A stretch of DNA of 64,000 bases from Hemerocallis citrina (Eukaryota > Streptophyta > Magnoliopsida > Asparagales > Asphodelaceae). Below the pieces are notes generated by a model. It was given only the letters and a program-made list of their open reading frames with translations. It searched no databases and had not been told where the DNA came from. Both the position numbers and the translations under genes were made by a program. The stretch lies in contig JACEHZ010000589.1 of the NCBI GenBank assembly GCA_017893485.1, positions 434,001 to 498,000 of the forward strand, written 5' to 3'. Shown here in pieces: positions 56,221 to 64,000 of this stretch (position 1 is its first letter; each line of letters starts with the position of its first letter).

Positions 56221-56360
56221 AATAAAACTCTAAGGTAGGGCAGACTCAAACCTGAAACCTCCTTTGTATTAATTATATACGTGTGTTGTACATATTGGTA
56301 GATTTACAAATGAATATTTACAAATGACACTAAGGTCTTCTCCCATTATAATATTAGAGA
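56221..56360 (-). mobile_element. truncated second Helitron copy
   Basis: The 5' end TCTCTAATATTATAATGGG reads on the minus strand from 56360. The homology to the adjacent Helitron (CAAACCTGAAACCTCC, TACATATTGGTAGATTTACAAATGA) ends near 56221, so the 3' half is missing. Adjacent copies in the same orientation suggest tandem Helitron insertion or a partial duplication. Confidence 0.65.
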
Positions 56361-56365
56361 TATAA

Positions 56366-57318
56366 TGTTATGGATGGAGAACTCTCATTGATGAGCAATA
56401 GAGAAGGAGACAGTCGATTGTGCAGTCGACTGTCATCCTCTCGAGTTTGATTCTTGGTGATTGCGGTTAACCGCAATCTTGTGCAGTCGACCGCGACTCA
56501 CATGCTAATGCAATTTTGGGTCGGGTCTAGGGAATTCGTGAGAAGCTAAATTTCGTCTTCAAATTAGATCGTACGGCTCTCAACGTATTATTATTTCTTC
56601 AGCATATATCGGATGGTTAGTGTATCAAGTGTATCAACCTAGGGTTTCTCTAGATCTCTATATAATCAATTGTAACAGCTAAAAGAGAGATTGATTCTAT
56701 TGAGTACCAAATAGAAACGAAGAGTACTTCATCTGAAAGGTGAGAGATTTCTCCATTGTAAACAACAAGTAGTTCCAGTTAGGCTTGAGAAAGAGGGTCA
56801 TGGTGAGAATTGTAATATTCTTGTGTCTTCTCTAGTTGAATAACATTTCGGTTCATCCTCCCCCGGATTAAAAGCATCAACAGGGATAATTCTTGTGTGC
56901 TTTGTGCGACTGATGTGATATAATATTTGCTTGTTGGTTTGTATTGATCATGTCAAAGACTCAACAAGATCTCTATAAAATCAATTGTAACGGCTAAAAG
57001 AGATATATGATTCTATTGAGTGCCGAATAGAAGAATAGAGTACTTCATCTGAAAGGTGATAGATTTCTCCAATGTAAACAAGAAGTAGTTCCAGTTAGGC
57101 TTGAGAGAGGGCCAGGGTGAGAATTGTAATATTCTTGTATCTTCTCTAATTGAATAACATTTCCATTCTTCCTCCCTCGTATTAAGGCGAAAGTATCAAC
57201 CGAGATAATTCTTGTGTGCTTTGCGTGATTGGTGTGATCTAGTATTTGCTTGGTGATTTGTATTAATCGTGTCGAAAACTCAACAAGATCCTCTAGAGGA
57301 AATAATTATCTAATAACA
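56366..57318 (+). mobile_element. Copia-A solo LTR with a 315-bp internal duplication
   Basis: It resembles the LTRs at 11129 and 13525 (shared AGATCGTACG, ATCGGATGGTTAGTGTATCA, CCATTGTAAACAACAAG, TTCCAGTTAGGCTTGAGA). The segment from AGATCTCTATA at 56652 repeats at 56967, so the transcribed part is present twice. GTCGAC/GTTAACCGC motifs lie at 56401-56495, upstream of the TATA-like CTATATAATC. No matching target duplication was found. Confidence 0.7.
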
Positions 57319-57698
57319 TGTGCATGCATGATTGTCTCTCTTATAAACTTCATAAACAATCAGACATACATCAATTTATTTTTTTAGGGGAAGACATCGT
57401 CAATTTAAGGATTAGATTAGGAGATTGATATGAATGATGCGATGATTATATATTCATGTGCTTAGTATAATCATACTTCACTTTACTGATTAATACTTCC
57501 CTTGGTTCTCAGATTGGAAATTATTGACATCGAGAATGAAACTACACATACTACCTGCGTTCTTCTCTCCATACTCATATGCTTGCCTTTGTATTCGTAC
57601 AATCTTGTACAACTGAGAAAAAAACATTACAATTAGGTTGTTAAAGCAAAAGCCCTGAGTAGTATATATATCTGTTCAATAGAAATTTCTTATATTTC
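57319..57698. other. host-like sequence left of Copia-E copy 2
   Basis: No gene recognised. On the minus strand TTTTTTTCTCAG/TTGTACAAG near 57620 resembles a splice acceptor and could belong to the 3' part of the HIPP-like gene unit interrupted by the Copia. Confidence 0.3.
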
Positions 57699-57703
57699 TT
57701 GTC

Positions 57704-60700
57704 TGTTGAAATGTAGTAAGTAGTAATATGTATATTCTGTTTCCTAATCTATATGAAACAGATTCCCCAAATCTCTCACCCCTCAATCTTCTCTCAATGT
57801 CCTTTCTTCTCCTCCAAGATTGTAATCATTATATATAGATGTATACTGTAAAGAATAAAGAATAAGAAGAATAAGAATCATTTTTTCCCAAATCTGTTTT
57901 CTTCATGGTATCAGAGCCTAATCAGATTTAGGCCAAGTGAAGAAGAAGAGGAGGAGGCTGATCACCTCCATCTTGATCTGATCCCGTTGTTGATCCCGTC
58001 ACCGATCATCGACTCTGAAAATCCTCTGTACCCGTCGCCGTCATCACTCTGCCCTCATCCACGATATCCACCACCAAAACCACTTGCTCCCCCCTCTTCC
58101 GATCGTCAACAACCGAACCCAAAATCACCCAAACCCATCTGCAGCTTCTTCCCCGACCCACTCCAGTGTCCACTCTGGCGCTCCTCGCCATTGCACCCCT
58201 CACCCTGCCAGCCGTCGCCCTAGCCTCTGGCGACCCCCTTCGTCGTCCCTCCTCCCGTCAACCACTAGCACAACCCCCCGACCCTTCTCCTCTTCTCCTC
58301 TATCCTCGACATAGCCAGCCCCCGATCCCCTGCTGCCTCCCTTTTTCCGTCGACGACCGCGACCGCCTCCTGCCGTCGACGCGCTCGCCTGCGACGTCGT
58401 CGTCCACCTCCCACAATGCCAGCCCGAGGTTCCCTGTTGCTGCTGCTGGCCATTGTTGTTGCTCTTTCTTTGCTTGGGTTTCTTTGCATGTAGTTTGTGC
58501 ATGTGTAAATTGTGGGTTTGCTATCTGAGAAGGAGGGATCTTGATATTGTGTTTGGTGTTCGGGAGAAGAGGGAATTTGTGTTTGCTGTTGTGTGGAGTT
58601 GATCCCTGTTCGCTATTTGCTATTGCTGATCAAATTAGATCCGTTTTTTTTCTTATACCGCTACCATGGAAAAAATTCATGAAGCTGAGAAGAGTATTGG
58701 ACTCGCCTCTACACTGGTTACAGCTGCAGGTAATGACGGTAAGGTATTTAATATTTCTGCATCTGTTATGAATAATGCATGGATAATTGATTCGGGTACT
58801 ACCGACCATATGACTTTTGATTCTAGACAAGTTCAAAATTTTCAACCATCCACCAAATCAACTGTGTCCACTGCCAATGGTGATCCTGCCACTGTTATTG
58901 GCGAGGGTACCATACCTCTCACAAACAACCTAACCTTAGATACTGCCCTAGTTGTGTCATCCTTGAATTTTAACCTATTATCTGTTGCTCAAATAACTAC
59001 TGTCTTACATTGTATTGTAGTCTTTTGGCCTTCACATTGTGTGTTTAAGGATATTCGGACTCGCAAGACGATTGGTTATGGGGTTAGACATGGAAAGCTC
59101 TATTACCTGGATTTAGAATCTGGAAGTTCAAGCAAGTTCACTCAAGCTCTAAGTGTGGAAGGATCCGAAGATGAGAAGAAGAAATCAGATATTTCGCTAT
59201 GGCATCGACGTCTAAGGCATGCTTCTTTTGGTTATTTGAAGAAATTATTTCCAAGTTTATTTTTGAAGTTGGATATTTCTATCTTTCGGTGTGATGTGTG
59301 TGAACTCGCAAAAAGTCACCGTGTCTCTTTTTCTCCAAGTCCAAGTAGAAGCTCTCTTCCATTTATGATTATCCATTCTGATATTTGGGGTCCATCCAAA
59401 ACCACTACATTTAGAGGGGCCAAATGGTTTGTGACATTTATTAATGACTCTACTCGTATGACCTGGATTTATTTGATGAAGTCGAAAAGTGAAGTTAGTG
59501 GCTTGTTTCAAAAATTTCACAAGCATGTTATGATTCAGTATAAATCACAGATTCAAGTTCTTAGGAGTGATAATGGTGGAGAGTACCTGAGTTCGAATCT
59601 GCAATAATATTTGGTGGAACACAGCATTGTTCACCAGACTACATGCTCCTATACACCTCAACAGAATGGGATTACAGAAAGAAAAAATAGACACTTGCTC
59701 GAGGTGGTCTGATGCCCTTGCTTCTGCTGCATACTTAATCAACCGAGTTCCCTCTAGTATCCTAAAATTCCTCACACCTTTTCAAGCATTAACTGAAGTT
59801 GTGAATGCACCAAAAGTCGTCAACTTGCCACCTCGTGTGTTTGGGTGTGTTGCATTTGTTCATCTTCATCAACATGAACACAATAAGTTAACTCCTCGAG
59901 TTGTCCGCTGTGTTTTCGTGGTATATGCACAGGATAATAAAGGGTACCGATGCTATCCCCCACCAACTCAAAGGATGTTTGTGACCATGGATGTTGTGTT
60001 CTATGAAGATGAGATGTATTTTTCTTCTTCTACGACTGAACTTCAGGGGGAGTACCAAAGTGAAATTCAGACTCTTGGGTATGATGAAGGGGTTAGTGAA
60101 GTTCAAGGGGTTAGCGAAGTTCAGACTCTTGAGTATGAAGAAGTAATTACCAGTCAGAACGAACAACTAGATACAAATAATGGTGAACACTTGAATGAAG
60201 ATCTAGCAAGGAAGGAAGACCCTCACGAAGAATTTCAACCAAGGGAAGAAGCCCCTCTTGAAGAAGACTCTCTTAAAGAATTGCAACCAGTACCAAATCT
60301 CAGTGAGAGTGAACCGTCAGAACCCAAAACCAATCATCATCGTTGTCTGAAGCTCCTAGAAGAGAACTCCCGCACCGTACTAATAGAGGTATACCAAAAT
60401 CCACTTATGAACCTGATCCCATTAGTAACGTCAAATATCCTATGAGTAAGTATGTATCCACTCACCGCTTGTCAGAATCAAATAAGCCATTTGTAAATCA
60501 ATTATCTGCTGTATCTATTCCTAACAGTGTGCGGGAAGCCTTTACTGATCTAAGGTGGAAAGCAACTATGGATGAGGAAATGAAGTCCTTGAAAAAGAAT
60601 GAGACTTGGGAGATAGTCGAGTTGCCGAAGAAGCAAGTAGGATGCAGATAGATTTATACGGTGAAGTATAAGTCTAATGGTTCAATAGAGCAATACAAAG

Positions 60701-62257
60701 CAAGGCTGGTTGCCAAAGGATACACTCAAACGTATGGAATTGATTATGAAGATACATTCTCACTTGTGGTAAAATTCAATACTGGTCGAGTCCTACTGTC
60801 ACTTGCTGCAAATCTTGACTGGCCGTTGGAGCAATTTGATGTGAAGAATAAATTTTTGCATAGGGAATTGACAGAAGAGGTTTATATGGATCTTCCACCA
60901 GGGTTGAACAGACCAATCCAACACAGTAATAAAGTGTGTCGATTGAGGAAGGCGCTATATGGTCTCAAATAGTGGCCAAGAGCTTGGTTTGGGAGGTTTA
61001 CAAAATCAATGAGGACATTCGGATATTGTCAGAGTAATTCAGATCATACCTTATTCCTGGAAAGGAAAGAAGGTAAGATTATTGCTCTCATTATATATGT
61101 GGATGATATGATAGTAACTGAGAATGATCCTTCGGAGAGAATGACATTGAAAAGGTACTTGTCACAAGAGTTCGAAATGAAGGATATTGGCCATTTGAGA
61201 TAGTTTCTTGGTATTGAAGTTTCTCGCTCGAGAAATGGTATATTTCTGTCTCAAAAAAAGTATGCTCTCGATTTATTGAAGGAAGCTGGAATGTCTGCTT
61301 ATCAGCCGATTGGTACACCATTAGAAGAAGGACTGAAACTTTGCAACGAACCTGATCATGTGCCTTGTGATAAGGAAAGATATCAAAGATGGGTTGGACG
61401 ACTGATGTATCTTGTGCATACACGGCCAGATTTATTATATGCTTTTAAGTATGGTAAGTCAGTTTATGCATGCACCTCAGGAACATCACATGGATACAGT
61501 GATGAGAATATGAGACATATTTAAGTCTGCTCCAGGAAAAAGGGTCATATTTGTAAAATATGGTCACTTGAAGGTTGAGACATATATTGATGCTGATTGG
61601 GCAGGATCTATAATTGATAGGCACTCCACTTCAGGATACTTCACCTTTGTTAAACGAAATATAGTTACATGGAGAAGCAAGAAGCAGAATGTTGTTGCAC
61701 GCTCTAGTGCAGAGGCTGAGTATCGCGGAATAGCTCTATGTATAGCGGAATATTTATGATTGAAACTCTTGTTGCAGGACTTAGAATATGGTCCAAATAA
61801 ACCTATGAAGGTGTATTGCGACAGTCAAGCAGCATGTGATATTGCCGTCAATCCATTTCAACATGATAGGACAAAACATGTAAGGTGGATAGATTCTTCA
61901 TCAAGGAGAAATTGGATGAGAAAGTCATTGAGATATCTAAAGTGAAGTCTGAAGATCAACTTGCAAATATCCTAACCAAGGCAGTTTCGAGTCGGCTTTT
62001 CTTGAAATTTGTTGACAAGTTGGGCATGTTCAATATCTATGCACCAACTTGAGGGGGAGTGTTGAAATGTAGTAGTAATATGTATATTCTGTTTCCTAAT
62101 CTATAGGAAATAGATTCTCCAAATCTCTCACCCCTCAATCTTCTCCCAATCTCGTTTCTTCTTCTCCAAGATTGTAATCCTTATATATAGATGTATACTG
62201 TAAAGAATAAAGAATAAGAAGAATAAGAATCATTTTTCCCCAAATCTGTTTTCTTCA
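57704..62257 (+). mobile_element. Copia-E copy 2: gag-less Copia, decayed
   Basis: The LTRs are 57704-57905 (202 bp) and 62060-62257 (198 bp). The flanking pentamers TTGTC (57699-57703) and TTATC (62258-62262) differ at one base. Primer site TGGTATCAGAGCC and purine tract AGGGGGAG are in the same places as in copy 1, in the same orientation, 1.6 kb downstream of copy 1. It has the same gag-less plan, with the C-rich leader at about 57920-58430. Confidence 0.9.
58666..62053 (+). pseudogene. Copia-E copy 2 pol, multiple stops and a deletion
   Basis: Starting at ATG 58666 (GCTACCATGG, as in copy 1), the frame runs through protease (IDSGTTDHM) and the integrase core (HSDIWGP, RSDNGGEYL) to a TAA at 59605-59607. 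Near 59710 about 45 bp of integrase are missing relative to copy 1, shifting the frame. Further pieces encode the IN C-terminal/linker (59627-60445), RT (60661-60972, 61009-61203 with IYVDDMIVT) and RNase H (61568-61759, SSAEAEYRG). A duplicated short block (GTTAGTGAAGTTC, GTTAGCGAAGTTC) lies near 60090-60120. Confidence 0.85.
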
Positions 62258-62268
62258 TTATCATCTTT

Positions 62269-62468
62269 CTAGTCTTCTTTCTTGTACTCTTTCTTGTCAT
62301 TCTTTTTCTCTTCTTTCTTCTCATCTTTCTTCTTGTCTTTAGCTAGTGCTAGTGTAAGTATCTTTACCTTTCCTAATTTCTTCAGTTTCTTAGTTATCGC
62401 TACTGCATCCGTCTCGCCTATGACTGTTAACTTCTGCTCCTTCGTATCTGCAGCAATAGAATCAACAC
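62269..62468 (-). pseudogene. HIPP-like heavy-metal-associated protein, last-exon fragment
   Basis: After an acceptor-like TTTTTTAATGAAG, the minus strand encodes VDSIAADTKEQKLTVIGETD followed by AVAITKKLRKLGK-type sequence and a Lys/Glu-rich tail (KDKKKDEKKEEKK), ending at TAG (62269-62271). This matches the second half of an HMA domain and the charged tail of heavy-metal-associated isoprenylated plant proteins. The first exon with the M-x-C-x-x-C half is not seen to the right, and the CaaX box is absent. Copia-E copy 2 sits 6 bp beyond the stop, possibly separating the original C-terminus, so I call it a broken or partial gene. Confidence 0.6.
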
Positions 62469-62489
62469 CTTCATTAAAAAAGAGAGGAG

Positions 62490-63090
62490 CCCATTCATTT
62501 GTTAAACCATAACGTAAGATTAGCCATTAATCAAATTTACATTAATAATGGTGAGGAATTTGAGTATTAGACCTCTTGGATGACCATTAGAGGTCAAACA
62601 GTGAAGCTATTGTTGAATTATAGAGCTATGGTACAATCAAATGCAAATGAAGAAAGTGTTGATAGCGGTAAAGCGAACAAAACAGAGAGAAAGAAATGAA
62701 AGGAATCCTTGGCATTTCTTGAGATGATAAAAATAAAAATGACAAAATGGAAAGAAAATGTGAGTGTTTTCTTCTTCACCAAAATGAAAATCGATCGCTA
62801 GCTGAAGTGGTGGGTGGCTGCCTCCAGCCAATGAAGCATAAATTCTTCTTATTGCAGCAGTTGTGAGGGTAGGAAGGCGGCGAGGGTAGGAAGGCAAAAA
62901 TGACGAGGGTGAGCGGCAGCAGCGAGGGTGCAAGGAGGATCAGTACGGGAAACGGTGGAGAGGCTACGAGCAGCGAGGGGGTGCGGTGATGTGGCGTAGG
63001 GTTATAGGGTACTGGGGGGCTACGAAGCGACGACATGGTGGGGAGGCGCGGTGGCGGAGTGGTGGAGAGGCGAGGTGGGGGCGATGAAGC

Positions 63091-63140
<50 letters not shown>

Positions 63141-63740
63141 TAGACGCAGAGATGTATGAATATTTTGATGTGGGCTACACGTGCGGTGCACGTGTATATT
63201 TATTGGATGTAGTCTGAACGTGCTTTATATGGATTTATTTTATTACAAAATTAAGATTTGTTTGGTTAAAAATTCCAACTCTCTCATTAAAATAGTAGAG
63301 AAGTAGAGATTTAGCTTCTTTTTTTTAATTTTATTTATTTTCCTCTTTGTAGAACATATTACTGCTAAGTTTGACTTGGCCCCTCCAATGGAGGGAACCC
63401 GATCGAGTTGTCGTGTTTAGTTTTTCTGCATTTTTTTTCGTCTAAAGAAAAGCAAAAAAAAGTAGGTTTTCCCATTTTAATTTCCTTATTCACTAATTTG
63501 TTATCTACAGTGATGATTTAATTCCACTGCACAAATATCCTCTCCGAATCCATAAATAAAGCCACCTACAAGAAAGCTAAGATTAACCATCAAGCATCGC
63601 CTGCTGGATAAAGCCGAGGAAACCAAGTTAGTTAGATAATCCATAAGAAAAGGAAAAAACAACACAAATAAAAATAAGTGCAGATTCCAAGAGTTGAGAC
63701 TTGAGTAAGGATTTGAACCCTGATGCTGCTTGTTTTGGGG
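62490..63740. other. no gene seen; GC-rich block and GA repeat
   Basis: 62780-63090 is G-rich (GGCGAGGGTAGGAAGG, AGCAGCGAGGG) with long frames on the minus strand but no recognised domain. A perfect hairpin ACGTGC/GCACGT lies near 63178-63193 in Helitron-like style, without a CTRR terminus. The remainder is AT-rich. Confidence 0.5.
63093..63136. repeat. (GA)n microsatellite
   Basis: About 21 GA units. Confidence 0.95.
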
Positions 63741-64000
63741 TGTGGGGGCAACAGGTGTGAGTTCTTATAATTTGTGAAGCAGAAGACTCGGTACTAGCGC
63801 CAATCCCACCCTCGGTTGTAGGACCGGCTCGGGGGTAGCAGGAGTGAGGTAGAGATCGGATGCTTGGCTCAGATCTTGTAGCTCGGCTCGGATCTTTGAG
63901 GCTCGGCTCAGACTTTTGTACTTGCACACAGCCTAGAAACATCGGGAGAAGTCCCAGCGACAGGCCCTCCGACGATCTAGTTAGTTACTGAGAAAGTAAT
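63741..64000 (-). mobile_element. partial Tat-like Gypsy LTR at the right edge
   Basis: On the minus strand the sequence runs from TTTCTCAGTAACTAACTAG through GTCGGAGGGCCTGTCGCTGG to ACACCTGTTGCCCCCACA at 63741. It is colinear with 1125-1368 (CGGAGGGTCCGCCACCGGG ... ACACCTGGTGCTTCCACA). No primer site follows, so it is a 3' LTR or solo LTR whose body lies off the right edge. Confidence 0.65.

Noticed and set aside
58166..58528. 120-codon frame in the Copia-E copy 2 leader
   Set aside because: Same reason: C-rich composition, no similarity to the copy 1 frame.
62637..63191. Minus-strand frames in the G-rich block and GA repeat
   Set aside because: Compositional (Ser/Pro/Leu repeats), no domain, no splice or start context.
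63170..63200. Helitron 3' end suggested by ACGTGC/GCACGT hairpin
   Set aside because: No CTRR terminus within the expected distance and no matching TC 5' end found.

Overview
This window looks like nuclear DNA of a flowering plant, probably a eudicot. It is AT-rich and dominated by LTR retrotransposons primed by plant Met-tRNA, with Helitrons, hAT, MULE and Harbinger-like elements and LINE remnants. Its GT-AG-spliced gene and intron-containing elongator tRNA-Met are also typical of plants. I used only the sequence; family names are recognition by motif, not database hits.

Host genes are few. (1) A seven-coding-exon ubiquitin-specific protease (C19/UBP) gene at 22590-27409 (+) has spliced coding exons that sum to 1401 nt, and every exon phase agrees. 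(2) A short intronless gene for a plant-specific uncharacterised protein lies at 29062-29430. (3) An elongator tRNA-Met(CAU) with an intron lies at 50929-51018. (4) A fragment of a heavy-metal-associated (HIPP-like) gene at 62269-62468 (-) is interrupted just past its stop by a Copia insertion.

The rest is a layered transposon landscape. 1-2.4 kb: 3' end of a Tat-type Gypsy element with an 88/177-bp satellite-like array, then a solo LTR inside an old DNA-transposon remnant. 2.7-10.3 kb: a Helitron, then a 7.2-kb Mutator-like element with ~450-bp inverted repeats set in (TA)n, a decayed FAR1-like transposase and a nested Gypsy solo LTR. 10.5-17.6 kb: a degraded LTR shell with a pol-less Copia (Copia-A), LINE fragments and a Copia-B solo LTR. 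18-21.3 kb: a hAT and a Helitron upstream of the protease gene. The gene's introns hold another Helitron and a MITE with six near-perfect palindromes. 30.1-31.6 kb: an RTE-type LINE with perfect target-site duplications.

31.7-49.4 kb is one nest. A SIRE-like Copia (Copia-D, minus strand) has a young, almost intact Tork-like Copia (Copia-C) in one LTR. Its other LTR holds a gag-PR-only Copia (Copia-B), which itself carries a Gypsy solo LTR. 51.3-62.3 kb: a Helitron split by a Copia with pol but no gag (Copia-E), a Copia-A solo LTR, and a second Copia-E. The right edge is a Tat-type LTR on the minus strand.

The most unusual signal cuts across families. Clusters of palindromic GTCGAC-centred motifs (CAGTCGACTG / GGTCGACCGC) occur in the LTRs of at least four otherwise unrelated families, Copia and Gypsy, and again as six in-frame copies in the Copia-C polyprotein. 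Second are the palindrome array in the intronic MITE and the coexistence of gag-less and pol-less Copia families.
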